From contig CALDMO010000046.1 in the NCBI GenBank assembly GCA_937915375.1, positions 1 to 45,338 of the forward strand: DNA of 45,338 bases. Direction: 5' to 3'. The stretch comes from an uncultured Marvinbryantia sp. GTDB taxonomy: Bacteria > Bacillota > Clostridia > Lachnospirales > Lachnospiraceae. Position numbers and translations under genes: made by a program. This document shows positions 17,674 to 27,394 of this stretch, in pieces. Under the pieces are notes generated by a model. It ran no database searches, was not told the DNA's origin, and was given only the letters and a program-made list of their open reading frames with translations. Each line of letters starts with the position of its first letter. The stretch's first letter is position 1.

Positions 17674-18846
17674 CTAGCCAATATAACTCTTATCTACTGT
17701 AATCACGCAGACATACCGCGCATCCGCCTGTTTCATGGCACTGCGGATATAATCCTTTATTTTTTTCTGCGCCTCCTTGTCATAGGAAAACGGCACCAGA
17801 ATATCGAAAATCAAATTAATCTGTTTATCTCCCCAAACCATACGAAAATCGTGGAAGGTAACTTCTTTATCATACTCTTTAAGCAGCGTTTCCAAACGTC
17901 CGCGTACCGCCAGTACACGCTCGTCACGCACCTCTACCGGATCCATATGGATCACCAAAAAAATCCCCAGTTTTCTGGAAACCTCACGTTCAATCTTATC
18001 AATGATCTCATGCGACACTTCAATGTCCACGTCACGCGGCACTTCTGCATGAATAGAAGCCATGCTCCTGCCGGGCCCATAATTATGTACAATCAGATCG
18101 TGCGTTCCCTCAATCCCCTCATATGCCTCCACCGCTACTTTAATGCGGGCACAGAGCTCAGGGTCCGGCGCCTGACCAATCAGCGGCTCCAGAGTATCTC
18201 TGGCAATACCGATACCCGCCCACATAACCAGCAGAGAAACTGCCAATCCTGCCACTGCATCAATATTAACACCGGTAAAATAACAGATCAGCACAGAAAA
18301 AATCGTCGCGCTCGTGGTCACCACATCCCCCAGCGAATCTGCTGAAGTTGCCAGCATTACTTTGGAATCAATTCGTTTGCCTAGTTTTCGGTTAAACAAT
18401 CCCATCCAAAGTTTTACAAAAACCGACAGTACTAAAATAAGCAGCGGCACCAACTGAAAGGAAAGCTCCTCCGGATTGCGGATTTTACCGATGCTTGATT
18501 TAAACAGGGTAAATCCTACCTGTATCACCAAAAATGCCACTACAAGCGCAGCGATATATTCAATACGGCCATGTCCGAACGGATGCTCCTCGTCCGCAGG
18601 CTTCTGCGCCAGCTTAACGCCAACAAAACTGATTACGGAAGAAGCAGCATCCGATAAGTTGTTAAACGCGTCTGCCATGATCGCAATACTATTTAAAAGC
18701 GCGCCGATCGCCAGCTTTACCGCAAAAAGAATCACATTGCAGACAATCCCCACGATACTGGAGAGTATCCCGTAAGCAGTACGCACTTGCGTGTCTTCTG
18801 TATTTTCATAGTTTTTTACAAATCTGCGAACCAGAAATTCTGTCAT
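17674..18846 (-). CDS. Cation diffusion facilitator, probable Mn(II)-type exporter
   Basis: 390 residues with about six transmembrane helices and a cytoplasmic C-terminal domain (about 215-390) extended beyond the usual 300 residues. Helix 2 carries ADAFNNLSDAASS (Asp59, Asn63) and helix 5 carries TSADSLGDVV (Asp170, Asp174). The helix-5 DxxxD pair is the hallmark of manganese CDFs, whereas zinc CDFs have HxxxD. HPFGHGRIEY (88-97) follows helix 2. Manganese export is therefore the best prediction, by inference. No metal riboswitch was seen in the 97-bp gap upstream. Confidence 0.85.
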   Translation of the reverse strand: MTEFLVRRFVKNYENTEDTQVRTAYGILSSIVGIVCNVILFAVKLAIGALLNSIAIMADAFNNLSDAASSVISFVGVKLAQKPADEEHPFGHGRIEYIAALVVAFLVIQVGFTLFKSSIGKIRNPEELSFQLVPLLILVLSVFVKLWMGLFNRKLGKRIDSKVMLATSADSLGDVVTTSATIFSVLICYFTGVNIDAVAGLAVSLLVMWAGIGIARDTLEPLIGQAPDPELCARIKVAVEAYEGIEGTHDLIVHNYGPGRSMASIHAEVPRDVDIEVSHEIIDKIEREVSRKLGIFLVIHMDPVEVRDERVLAVRGRLETLLKEYDKEVTFHDFRMVWGDKQINLIFDILVPFSYDKEAQKKIKDYIRSAMKQADARYVCVITVDKSYIG

Positions 18847-18943
18847 ACTCTGTTTCCTTTCTGTCAGAGCCTTCTGTTTTTATTTCTCTATCCATTTTAC
18901 GAATACCAGACTGCATTTTCCATCTCAACATAAACCCATCCGG

Positions 18944-20314
18944 TCACTCCGCAATTTTCATCATTTCCCGCTTTTTTAAATGTCCGGAAAACACCATCAA
19001 AAAAGTAACGGTCGCTACACATGCCGCAACAAAATCAACGATCGGCTCCGCGTAAAATACAGCCTTTGCCGTAAAGAACAAAGGAAGGAGTACCGTCAGC
19101 AGCACATAACTGCCTTTGCGAAACAGCGATAATGCCAAAGCGGTCTTTGTTCTTCCAAGTGCAGTCAGCGCATCGACAAACTCATACTGAAAACTTAGCG
19201 GAATCACAGACATCGTGAACACCCGGATTCCCCAGACTGAAAGCTCGGTCAACTCATTACTGTCCGTAAAAATCGATACAAATACCGGTGATACCATCTG
19301 CGTCACACCAAACATAACTGTGGTAAACACCAGACACATTTTCAGAACACTCCATACCGTTTTCTTCACACGCTGTGTCTGTTTTGCCCCGTAATTATAG
19401 CTGATAATCGCCTGTGTACCGCCTGTAATTCCAATCAAAGGCCCAGTGATCAGCATCATGTAGCTCTGAACGATCGTTGCTCCGGAAATCAGCAAATCTC
19501 CCTGCCCGGGTCCGCCATATTTCTGCAGCACCGCATTTGTAACCAGAATAATCACGCTGTCCGTTGCCAATATCAGAAACGGGGAAAATCCGACCGCCAG
19601 AATCTTCATCATTATTTTACCTGAGTAATTTCCAAAGCAGATCCCGACCGGTACCTTCCTGCTCCATAAAAATGCCATTGCAAACAGGCAGGACAGCATC
19701 TGTGCGATCACCGTCGCAACCGCCGCTCCCGCCACGCCCATATCAAGCACAAAAATAAACACCGGATCAAGTATAATATTAGTAATCGCACCAGTCAGTA
19801 CCGTTGCCATACCGACGTTCGCAAATCCCTGACAGGTAATAAAATAATTCAGCCCGATCGCCATCAGCGCGAAAAAAGTCCCTGCCGTATAAATCGTCAT
19901 ATATGTATCCGCATATACAAAAGTAACATCGCTCGCTCCGAACCATACAAGCAGCCGATCCTTCAGCAGCAAAAATAAAACCGTCAAAATCACGGAAACA
20001 GCGATCAGCATCAGAAATGAATTTGACATCAGCTGACGCGCCCGCTTTTCATTTCCCTCTCCCTGCCGCATCGCCATCAAAATGGAGCCGCCCAGTCCGA
20101 TCAGCGTACCGAAAGAGCTAAGCAGCGTCACCACAGGTCCGCAGATCCCGACTCCTGCCAGCGCCAAATCCCCGATTTCGGCAATATTTCCGATATACAT
20201 ACGATCAATAATACTGTATAAAATATTCACAAACTGTGCAATCATCGTCGGCACTGCCAACCGTAGCACCAGCCTTCCCACCGGATCTTTCCCAAGATCA
20301 TTACCATGCTTCAA
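18944..20314 (-). CDS. MATE family exporter (second copy)
   Basis: 456 residues, about 12 helices, MATE fold, distinct from the protein at 7789-9132. It starts GKDPVGRLVLRLAVPTMIAQFVNILYSIIDRMYIGNI, typical of the DinF/NorM-like clostridial branch. The start is a TTG at 20314, with GAGGTG 6 bp upstream. A promoter with perfect -10 TATAAT lies at 20349-20376. The CDF and mannosidase genes follow on the same strand with short gaps. Substrate unknown. Confidence 0.9.
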   Translation of the reverse strand: MKHGNDLGKDPVGRLVLRLAVPTMIAQFVNILYSIIDRMYIGNIAEIGDLALAGVGICGPVVTLLSSFGTLIGLGGSILMAMRQGEGNEKRARQLMSNSFLMLIAVSVILTVLFLLLKDRLLVWFGASDVTFVYADTYMTIYTAGTFFALMAIGLNYFITCQGFANVGMATVLTGAITNIILDPVFIFVLDMGVAGAAVATVIAQMLSCLFAMAFLWSRKVPVGICFGNYSGKIMMKILAVGFSPFLILATDSVIILVTNAVLQKYGGPGQGDLLISGATIVQSYMMLITGPLIGITGGTQAIISYNYGAKQTQRVKKTVWSVLKMCLVFTTVMFGVTQMVSPVFVSIFTDSNELTELSVWGIRVFTMSVIPLSFQYEFVDALTALGRTKTALALSLFRKGSYVLLTVLLPLFFTAKAVFYAEPIVDFVAACVATVTFLMVFSGHLKKREMMKIAE

Positions 20315-20348
20315 AGCTCACACCTCTTCCCTGCGTTTTGCTCCGCTC

Positions 20349-20376
20349 ATTATAGCATACTTTCCCTGCTTCGCAA
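20349..20376 (-). promoter_or_regulatory. Promoter of the second MATE gene
   Basis: Minus-strand -35 TTGCGA (20371-20376), 16-bp spacer and -10 TATAAT (20349-20354), 35 bp before the TTG start. Confidence 0.6.
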
Positions 20377-20435
20377 GTCTCTTTTTCCCGCTTTGTCCGC
20401 GCATAAATTTCGTGGGAAATCTATGTTTCTTCTCA

Positions 20436-21470
20436 TTAGGATTCCCGGTATTCGTCCACATTTTCCGCAGTAACAGGCGCATAATCCAGATAGACGTACC
20501 GCTCATTCTGCAGCGCTACCTCCTCCATTCCCTCACCTGTGAACAGAGCGACCGCCAGCTTCGCCATTGCATCTGCCTGCCCTTCCTTATCATTATAGAC
20601 CGTCCCGGCCATCCGGCCGTCTGCCACCGCTTCCAGCCCCACATCCGTACCGTCAATTCCCAAAAAGACCGGCATAGATGCCTCCGTAAGATTCAATCTC
20701 TCATATGCATCGATCGCCCCGAGAACCATATCATCGTTATTGCCCAAAACCAGTTCAATCTGGTTCGGGTATTGCCCGATCAACTGTGTCATGCGGTTCT
20801 GTGCCTGCGCACGGCTCCAGTTCGCAGACGCATAGCTGACCTTATCTAATTTAACGCCGCGTTCTTTCAAGGTATTGACCGCATTTTCCGTGCGAATGAT
20901 CGAATCCTGATGTCCCGGCTCTCCTTCCAGAACCACATATTGGATTTTACCGTCACGATTCCGGTCAACCCTTTCATTCTCCAGTATCACATCCGCTGCC
21001 AGATTTCCCTGAATAATACCAGACTGCTTCGCATAAGCCCCAACATAATAAAGCCCGCCCCATTGCTGCATATCCTCCGTCACCGGTTCTCGGTTAAAAA
21101 AGATAATCGGCACTTCATGATCTCTGGCAAAATCAATGATCTCCGACGGATCTGTGCGATCCACCAGATTCACACATAATACATTACATCCGGCAGCGAT
21201 CAGTTCTTTGATCTGATCATTCTGTGTCCGCTGCTGTCCTGCCGCGTCCATGACCGTCACGGTTGCTTCCATCCTCTCATTTTCATATGTTCCGAACTGC
21301 TCCTTAAAGCTGTCGATCAGGGAACCGATAAAAGTGTCGCTGCGATTATAGCATGCCACGCCAATCTGTAACCTGGTACTGTTATTCGCCGTTTTTTCAC
21401 CGCAGGCACACAGCAAAACCATTCCTGCTGTCAAAAACATTCCCATTGTTAAAATCTTTTTTGCCTTCAT
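20436..21470 (-). CDS. Galactose/glucose-binding lipoprotein (classical MglB topology), probable sensor component
   Basis: 344 residues from ATG 21470 (GAGGAG just upstream). A lipoprotein signal ends at LLCAC (lipid Cys23). The mature part aligns in normal order with E. coli GGBP and keeps every sugar-contact residue: Tyr41, Asp45 and Phe47 (CYNRSDTF), Asn126 (FFNREP), His187, Asp189 and Arg193 (GHQDSIIR), Trp218, Asn245 (GNND), Asp273 (GID) and Asn293 (YND). The calcium loop DRNRDGKIQY is also intact. It should bind D-galactose or D-glucose outside the membrane. It is last in an operon with a YesN/YesM pair and another binding-like protein, not with a transporter, so sensing is more likely than uptake. 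Confidence 0.88.
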   Translation of the reverse strand: MKAKKILTMGMFLTAGMVLLCACGEKTANNSTRLQIGVACYNRSDTFIGSLIDSFKEQFGTYENERMEATVTVMDAAGQQRTQNDQIKELIAAGCNVLCVNLVDRTDPSEIIDFARDHEVPIIFFNREPVTEDMQQWGGLYYVGAYAKQSGIIQGNLAADVILENERVDRNRDGKIQYVVLEGEPGHQDSIIRTENAVNTLKERGVKLDKVSYASANWSRAQAQNRMTQLIGQYPNQIELVLGNNDDMVLGAIDAYERLNLTEASMPVFLGIDGTDVGLEAVADGRMAGTVYNDKEGQADAMAKLAVALFTGEGMEEVALQNERYVYLDYAPVTAENVDEYRES

Positions 21471-21478
21471 GTTTCTCC

Positions 21479-22441
21479 TCATTGATTCATGGTAAAAAGA
21501 ATTTCCTGGTTTTCCTTTGAAAACAAATTTTCCCGGCGCATCACCGTATGAGAAACGGTTCTGTCCTGCATCTTGTAAAACCGGCTTTTCAGTTTATCTG
21601 CCACTTCCGAAAACGCCTGATAACCGATGTTAAATCCATCCGGCACCACCAAACTTTGTACGCTGCCGGAGTCCACATAATAAACCGCCTCTGTCGAACT
21701 GCCGATCCCATAGACAAGCGCGCCGTGCAGGTTGCGGGCTGCGGCCTCTTTCCCCGTCCACACAAGACTTCTGTCATCAAGCGCAATGATAAAATCTACA
21801 GTAGTCTGTTCCTGCAGAAGTTCTTCTGCTTTGCTCTCCTGCAAAGCGGAAACTGACCATAGAATTTCTCCGCCCCTTCCTTGTATCGCTTCGCACAGTC
21901 CTTTCTGCCGATTTTTTACCGCTTCCGAACCTCCCGCCTCGGCAATCAGCCCCAGCGTTTTTCCTTTCAGACTTCCGCTGCAGTCTTCCAAAAGCGCTTC
22001 AGCCAACGCTTTTCCCATCGCATAATTATCTGCTGACGTGCAGGGCAGCGGTAAATCCTCCGCCGCTGATTCCACAAGCATCACCGGAAGTTTCTTCTCC
22101 ATCTTTTTGAGCATTTCCTTCTCGGCCCCATTCTGCGACAACTGCACGATAACCGCATCCGTCCCGTTTTCCAACTCTCGTTCCATCAGCTGTTCTTCCT
22201 GTGCAGCCGTCAGCTCACCTTCTGTACCGACAACTGACATCTCCATTCCAAAATCCTCCGCCGCCATCCGCAGTCCATACTTAAACGCCGACCACTGGCT
22301 CGATTCCGGATTCTGAATGATAACAGAAACACGTTCCAGTTCCCGGCCGCTCCTCTCCCGCAGCATTCCAACCGCCACCATCACCAAGACCGCTGCCAGA
22401 ATTGTTTCTGATAAAATAAATGATTTCCTGCTACTTTTCAT
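21479..22441 (-). CDS. Membrane-anchored periplasmic-binding-protein-like sensor subunit
   Basis: 320 residues from ATG 22441, which overlaps the kinase stop codon; longer upstream starts would lie deep inside the kinase gene. One hydrophobic helix (about 8-26) without a lipobox or clear cleavage site acts as an anchor. The rest has the type I periplasmic binding fold seen in sugar-binding proteins and LacI regulators (SVIIQNPESSQWSAFKYGLRMAAEDFG..., GTDAVIVQLS, VDFIIALDD, GALVYGIGSS), but the sugar-contact residues of GGBP are not kept. It resembles in design the anchored XylFII protein that works with LytS/YesN in Clostridium. It probably touches the sensor domain of the adjoining kinase. 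The gal-binding lipoprotein gene starts 8 bp later. Confidence 0.78.
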   Translation of the reverse strand: MKSSRKSFILSETILAAVLVMVAVGMLRERSGRELERVSVIIQNPESSQWSAFKYGLRMAAEDFGMEMSVVGTEGELTAAQEEQLMERELENGTDAVIVQLSQNGAEKEMLKKMEKKLPVMLVESAAEDLPLPCTSADNYAMGKALAEALLEDCSGSLKGKTLGLIAEAGGSEAVKNRQKGLCEAIQGRGGEILWSVSALQESKAEELLQEQTTVDFIIALDDRSLVWTGKEAAARNLHGALVYGIGSSTEAVYYVDSGSVQSLVVPDGFNIGYQAFSEVADKLKSRFYKMQDRTVSHTVMRRENLFSKENQEILFTMNQ

Positions 22442-24287
22442 CTTTCTTTTCCCTGTCTGTAATTTCTTCACCGCCAAATACATGACCGTTTTCCAGAAGT
22501 CTGCGGTTTTCTTCCGTAAATGGGATTGCCGGAATACGAATGTACACGATCGTTCCCTCATCCGGTTCACTCTCAATCTCCAGACCATATTCCTTTCCAA
22601 ACAGAATCCGGATACGGTTATTTACGTTTATCAGTCCCACACCGGAACCCTTTTTACGCACACGATTATTATTTGTCAGTAAAAGTCCCACTTCCTCTTC
22701 TGGAATTCCAATTCCATTATCCTTCACTGCAAGAATAATCATCTCTCCTTCTACTTTTGCAGAAATCGTAATTTCCCCACAATCATCCAGACCGTTGACC
22801 CCATAATTAATAGCATTTTCCAGAATTGGCTGCAGAATTAATTTTACTGTACAGTAATTTTCCGCTTCCGGATCCACATCATAAACAACAGAAAATGCGT
22901 CCTTACAGCGGATTTTCTGAATATTCATGTAACTTTTTGCATGCTGCAGCTCATCACGGATACTGATAATCGTGCAGCCCTTAGAAAGACTGATGCGGAA
23001 CAATCTGGCAAGCTGCGTGACCATATAGGCCGCCTCGTCATTTCGTTCTCCCTCGATCATCCAGGTAATAGAATCCAGGGCATTATATAAAAAATGCGGA
23101 TTAATCTGGCTCTGCAGGGCATCCAGTTCACTTTTCCGCCTCTCATTTTGTTCCCATACAATCCTGCGCATCAGCTCCTCAATCCGTTCATAAGAGCGCT
23201 GCACAGAATACCCCAAATGGCGAATTTCAGAAGAACCTCCAATATAAATCTCCGGCTTTTTCCCCGCCTCATACTCCATAACCGATTCGTTCAGCCGCTG
23301 AATCGGTCTGGATATTCTCCTGGAAACAACACGGTTAATGATCATAAACATCATCGCCATCAAAATCACGATCATAATGATAAAGTAGCGCAGATTGACC
23401 ATACCGTATGTAAACATGGAATACGGCAGCACACCGACCAGTTTCCAGCCGGTGTAGCTGATCGTATTGACGATCACCTTACGTTTTTCTCCGTCAAACG
23501 TTTCATCATAAACTCCGTCTTTATAAGACGCGGCGGCAATGTTATTTTCCCTACCGTTGCCGTCCCCCAGCTGAACCTGTCTTTGATGATAAATAATCTC
23601 TCCATTGCTGTCACACAGATAATAATATTGTCCGTTATTTGCCATATTTATCTGCTTCAGCAGACGCGAAATACTGGAGTAGTCCATATCTACCAGCAGC
23701 ACGCCCGTTTGAGAATCCCCACCGTTCGTCAATTCTACCGCGCGGCTTAATGAAATCACCCAATGATACTGAAATGCCGCATCATTAAACAGATTCTGAA
23801 TATGCGGCGTGGAAAAATGCATATTTTCCATCTCATTCATCGCATTTACAAACCATCCCTGCCTGGTAACATCCGGATCTTCCTTCTGCAATGCAATTGG
23901 TTCCGCCGCGATCAAACTGCCGTAATTATTATAAATGGCAATACTGCGAAGCGTCCCTTTATTCGCCTCATATAAGAGATTCAGCCCGGTCTGTATTTCA
24001 TTCATCTGGCTGGAAAGATCGCTCTTTTTAACCACATTATAATAAGCAGTATCTGAAATCTGACGCATTTTTATCAGATAATCCTCCAGACTCTCGCCGG
24101 TCTGTTCCATCAGCTTCTGCGTACTCTTTATTATCTCCTCTCTGGAAACCGTAGAAAACCGCAGGTAAAGAACGACACCCAGCATCAGCATAATAGAAAG
24201 CGAAATGCTGGAAAATGTCAGCATGATCATCGACTGAATTCCTCTTTGTTTTATTTGTCCCAAAGGATTGAAATGCTTATTTTTCAC
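22431..24287 (-). CDS. YesM/LytS-family sensor histidine kinase
   Basis: 618 residues, starting with GTG at 24287 (GGAG SD; 11-bp overlap with the response regulator). Two transmembrane helices (about 19-43 and 300-320) enclose a large extracellular Cache-like sensor domain. Then come HAMP (about 318-372), the His_kinase domain with the phospho-acceptor His398 in SQINPHFLYNALD, and HATPase_c with DNGIGIP and KGSGVGL motifs. It pairs with the YesN-type regulator encoded just upstream. The two binding-protein-like genes that follow suggest that they present sugar signals to its outer domain. Confidence 0.92.
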   Translation of the reverse strand: MKNKHFNPLGQIKQRGIQSMIMLTFSSISLSIMLMLGVVLYLRFSTVSREEIIKSTQKLMEQTGESLEDYLIKMRQISDTAYYNVVKKSDLSSQMNEIQTGLNLLYEANKGTLRSIAIYNNYGSLIAAEPIALQKEDPDVTRQGWFVNAMNEMENMHFSTPHIQNLFNDAAFQYHWVISLSRAVELTNGGDSQTGVLLVDMDYSSISRLLKQINMANNGQYYYLCDSNGEIIYHQRQVQLGDGNGRENNIAAASYKDGVYDETFDGEKRKVIVNTISYTGWKLVGVLPYSMFTYGMVNLRYFIIMIVILMAMMFMIINRVVSRRISRPIQRLNESVMEYEAGKKPEIYIGGSSEIRHLGYSVQRSYERIEELMRRIVWEQNERRKSELDALQSQINPHFLYNALDSITWMIEGERNDEAAYMVTQLARLFRISLSKGCTIISIRDELQHAKSYMNIQKIRCKDAFSVVYDVDPEAENYCTVKLILQPILENAINYGVNGLDDCGEITISAKVEGEMIILAVKDNGIGIPEEEVGLLLTNNNRVRKKGSGVGLINVNNRIRILFGKEYGLEIESEPDEGTIVYIRIPAIPFTEENRRLLENGHVFGGEEITDREKKDEK

Positions 24288-25893
24288 GTTTTACACGCTC
24301 CATCCGGTATTTTGAAGGCGACATGCCAAACCGCCGTTTAAATACATAGCTAAAATAATTTGAATCTGTATATCCCACATTTTGAGCAATAATATAACTC
24401 TTTTCATCTGTTTCCGTGAGCATACGTGAAGCCTGCTCCATACGGTAATCCGTCAGATAGCCCACAAACGATTTCCCGGTTTCTTTTTTAAACACCGTTG
24501 AGAAGTAAGAATTCGACACTCCCAGAAATTCACAGATTTGGTCAAGGGATAGTTCCGCATCCGCGTAATTTGTGCGCACGTATTCCTCCGCTCTGCGCAC
24601 AAATGATCTTGTAGACCGGCTGCGCTCACTGACCAGATCCGCGCGCAGAGACAGACAGATATCCAGCAGCCATTTCTGCAAACGCTCTGGCTCCAGTTCA
24701 AACAGACGCCGATACAATCCGCTCATATCTCCGGAAAATTCCGCAATTTCAATATCATTCCCAGCCGAAAAACGATATAAGGCGCCAACTAGCTCTGTAA
24801 CATCGATATGATGCTGCTGCAAAGATTTCAGCGGCGAAGCCAACTGCTTTAAATATTTTCCGACCGCCTCTGCAACCTCCTCCTCTGAGCCCATGCGTAT
24901 TTTCTTAAATAAATTTACCAATTCCGGTTCACCGGTAATTTCCGAAGCATTTACCGACTGCGGCACGATTTCACAAATATTGATAGCCCGCGTAGATCCG
25001 TAAATACCACGATAGGACACTGCTTCTCTGGCTCCGGCATAGGACTTTGACAACTCCATAAGTGTCTGACATACTTTTCCGATCCCAATTGTGACTACCG
25101 CGCCGAGCATTCGAAGTACATACCTGCAAAAGCGATCGCTTTCATCCGTCAGATCTGAAACCTCACTTTCATTTTTCATCTGTGCGATCATAACCGTATT
25201 TTCCAAATAAGAAAAACATTTTGCCTGCCATTTTTCCCCGAATCGTTCTTCCACCTGTTTCTGTACCGATGTTGCCAAAAGCAGAGGATTCATTTCCTTT
25301 GGTACTTGACTGGACGAAGTATGAATCACCAGCACGCAGTAAAATGGTTCCTGAAACGAAATCTGGTAATCCGCAAGATAACTGGGAATCTTCTCTTCCG
25401 GAATTCTTCCCTCAATTAGAGTTGTATAAAAATTACTCCGCAGAAGCGGCAGCGACTCCAGATAGTATTTCTGCAGCGTTTGCGTATTACGCTTTTCACT
25501 GATCTCCTGGTCCAGCTTCCGCTTCATTTGCGTAAATACCTCCGTCAGTTCCACCGCGTTCACCGGCTTCAAAATATATTCCTCTACTTCCAAATGTACC
25601 GCTTCCTTGGCGTATTCAAATTCATCAAATCCGGTAAATAAAAGAATTTTCGTAGTCGGAAATTCCGCCTTAATGCGATTGGACAGCTCCAGTCCATCCA
25701 TGTACGGCATTTTAATGTCCGTCATCACAATATCCGGCTGAAACTCTTCCACCATCTCCAAGGCCTTCACGCCGTTATTCGCTGAACCAATTACCGTAAA
25801 GCCCAACCCTTCCCAGTCAATTTTTTTCATGATGATCCGCGTTACTTCCTCTTCATCATCCACCAGCAATACCGTATAGTTATCTGTATGCAT
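24277..25893 (-). CDS. YesN-family response regulator with AraC-type DNA-binding domain
   Basis: 538 residues. The receiver domain (1-125) has the acidic pocket Asp12-Asp13, phospho-acceptor Asp59 in MTDIKMPYMDG and Lys108 in ILKPV. A long middle region (about 130-430) is typical of YesN regulators. The C-terminal AraC/XylS helix-turn-helix domain (about 435-532) contains LSLDQICEFLGVSNSYFSTVFKKETG and the second helix-turn-helix VGYTDSNYFSYVFKRRFGMSPSKYR. It is first in the four-gene sensor operon, from the promoter at 25926-25954. The likely target is mglBAC about 6 kb upstream; this is inference. Confidence 0.92.
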   Translation of the reverse strand: MHTDNYTVLLVDDEEEVTRIIMKKIDWEGLGFTVIGSANNGVKALEMVEEFQPDIVMTDIKMPYMDGLELSNRIKAEFPTTKILLFTGFDEFEYAKEAVHLEVEEYILKPVNAVELTEVFTQMKRKLDQEISEKRNTQTLQKYYLESLPLLRSNFYTTLIEGRIPEEKIPSYLADYQISFQEPFYCVLVIHTSSSQVPKEMNPLLLATSVQKQVEERFGEKWQAKCFSYLENTVMIAQMKNESEVSDLTDESDRFCRYVLRMLGAVVTIGIGKVCQTLMELSKSYAGAREAVSYRGIYGSTRAINICEIVPQSVNASEITGEPELVNLFKKIRMGSEEEVAEAVGKYLKQLASPLKSLQQHHIDVTELVGALYRFSAGNDIEIAEFSGDMSGLYRRLFELEPERLQKWLLDICLSLRADLVSERSRSTRSFVRRAEEYVRTNYADAELSLDQICEFLGVSNSYFSTVFKKETGKSFVGYLTDYRMEQASRMLTETDEKSYIIAQNVGYTDSNYFSYVFKRRFGMSPSKYRMERVKREK

Positions 25894-25925
25894 AACATCC
25901 CCCCGTTTTTATCTCTTCTGTTTTC

Positions 25926-25954
25926 AGTATACTAAATATGCTATTTAATGTAAA
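25926..25954 (-). promoter_or_regulatory. Promoter of the yesN-yesM sensor operon
   Basis: Minus-strand -35 TTTACA (25949-25954), 17-bp spacer and -10 TATACT (25926-25931), 33 bp before the regulator start codon. Confidence 0.7.
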
Positions 25955-25991
25955 CATCCCTCTATATTCCGCACAAACATCTCCGATATGA

Positions 25992-26020
25992 TTGACACAT
26001 TTCCATCAACCGCTTATACT
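25992..26020 (+). promoter_or_regulatory. Promoter of the NhaC antiporter gene
   Basis: Consensus -35 TTGACA (25992-25997), 17-bp spacer and -10 TATACT (26015-26020). It is divergent from, and about 40 bp away from, the sensor-operon promoter, so a regulator bound here could affect both. Confidence 0.75.
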
Positions 26021-26071
26021 TGTACTAATATTTTATAATTTTTTTATTTTTATGGAGGAATGGATATCACT

Positions 26072-27394
26072 ATGGAAAAAAGAAACTGGAAAGCCCTTCT
26101 GCCGATCGGCGTATTTCTCGTAATGTACCTGGGGCTTGGAACCCTATTCGAGTACGGATTGAAAATCTCTATGGGATTTTATAACATCCCGATTGTTGTC
26201 TCATTTTTGACTGCGCTTCTTGTTGCCTGCATCCAAAATCCAAAACTGTCATTTGATGAAAAACTGCAGATCATGGCGCGCGGTGTTGGTGACAAAAATA
26301 TCCTGACCATGATCCTGATCTTTATGACAGCCGGTATTTTTGTCGGTGTAGTTGGCCGAAGCAGCGCCGAGAGCGTTGCCTATTTTCTGCTCTCTATTAT
26401 TCCTGCACGCTACGCCGTACTCGTTATTTTTCTTGTCAGCTGCTTTGTATCTCTGGCAATGGGAACTTCCGTCGGAACAATCACACTGATCACCCCGATT
26501 GCCATTGCCGTATCCAATAGTTCCGGTTTTAACGCTGCTCTCTGCGTTGGCGCGGTAATGAGCGGCGCAATGTTTGGCGATAACCTTTCGTTCATCTCCG
26601 ATACCACCATCGCAGCCTGCAATGGTCAGGGCTGCCAAATGAAAGATAAATTCCGCGCAAACTTCGGTATTGCCCTGCCTGCGGCACTTGTAACCCTTGT
26701 CATCCTTTTTCTGCGCACCTCGGGAGATAACGGCGGTACCACAGTAATCAATGACTACAATCTGATCCAGATTATCCCGTATATGCTGGTATTGGCAGGC
26801 GGTATCATCGGCATCAATGTATTTGTTGTTCTGCTGATCGGTATTGTATCCGGCTCGGCAATCATGCTGTTTACCGGCGCGACCGCAGCAACTGATCTTC
26901 TCTCCAACATGGGCAGCGGCGTTGCCGGTATGTATGAGACAACCATGGTTGCTATTCTGGTTTCCGCAATCTGCGCTCTGATCCAGGAATACGGCGGCTT
27001 TGCCACACTGCTCGGTTTTTTCAAGCAGGTATTTAAAAACCGCAGCGGCGGAAAACTCGGCATGGGTCTTTTGGTAGGCGCCATGGATATCGCTACGGCA
27101 AACAACACAGTTGCCATTGTCATGGCCAATCCAATCGCCCGGGAAATGGCAGAAGAATATGATATTTCTCCGCGAAATGCCGCTTCCCTCCTTGATACAT
27201 TTTCCTGTATTTTTCAGGGAATTATCCCTTATGGTGCACAGATGCTGGTAGCCATCTCCGCTGCTTCTGAGCTTGGCTGTGAACTTTCCGCATTCCAGAT
27301 TATGCCGAATCTTTACTATCCGTTTATGCTCTGCATCAGTTCACTGCTTTTCATCTTTCTGATCCCGGAATCGGGCAGAAAGAAAAAATACTAG
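26072..27394 (+). CDS. NhaC-family Na+/H+ antiporter
   Basis: About 440 residues with 11-12 hydrophobic helices. The stretch AVMSGAMFGDNLSFISDTTIAAC is the NhaC-family signature, and GAMDIATANNTVAIVMANPIA is the matching motif in the second half. The family exchanges Na+ for H+, or in some members organic acids such as malate/lactate. The ATG at 26060 is only 1 bp after the SD GGAGG, so ATG 26072 is preferred. A bidirectional terminator follows directly. Function in relation to the sugar genes is unclear. Confidence 0.88.
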   Translation: MEKRNWKALLPIGVFLVMYLGLGTLFEYGLKISMGFYNIPIVVSFLTALLVACIQNPKLSFDEKLQIMARGVGDKNILTMILIFMTAGIFVGVVGRSSAESVAYFLLSIIPARYAVLVIFLVSCFVSLAMGTSVGTITLITPIAIAVSNSSGFNAALCVGAVMSGAMFGDNLSFISDTTIAACNGQGCQMKDKFRANFGIALPAALVTLVILFLRTSGDNGGTTVINDYNLIQIIPYMLVLAGGIIGINVFVVLLIGIVSGSAIMLFTGATAATDLLSNMGSGVAGMYETTMVAILVSAICALIQEYGGFATLLGFFKQVFKNRSGGKLGMGLLVGAMDIATANNTVAIVMANPIAREMAEEYDISPRNAASLLDTFSCIFQGIIPYGAQMLVAISAASELGCELSAFQIMPNLYYPFMLCISSLLFIFLIPESGRKKKY

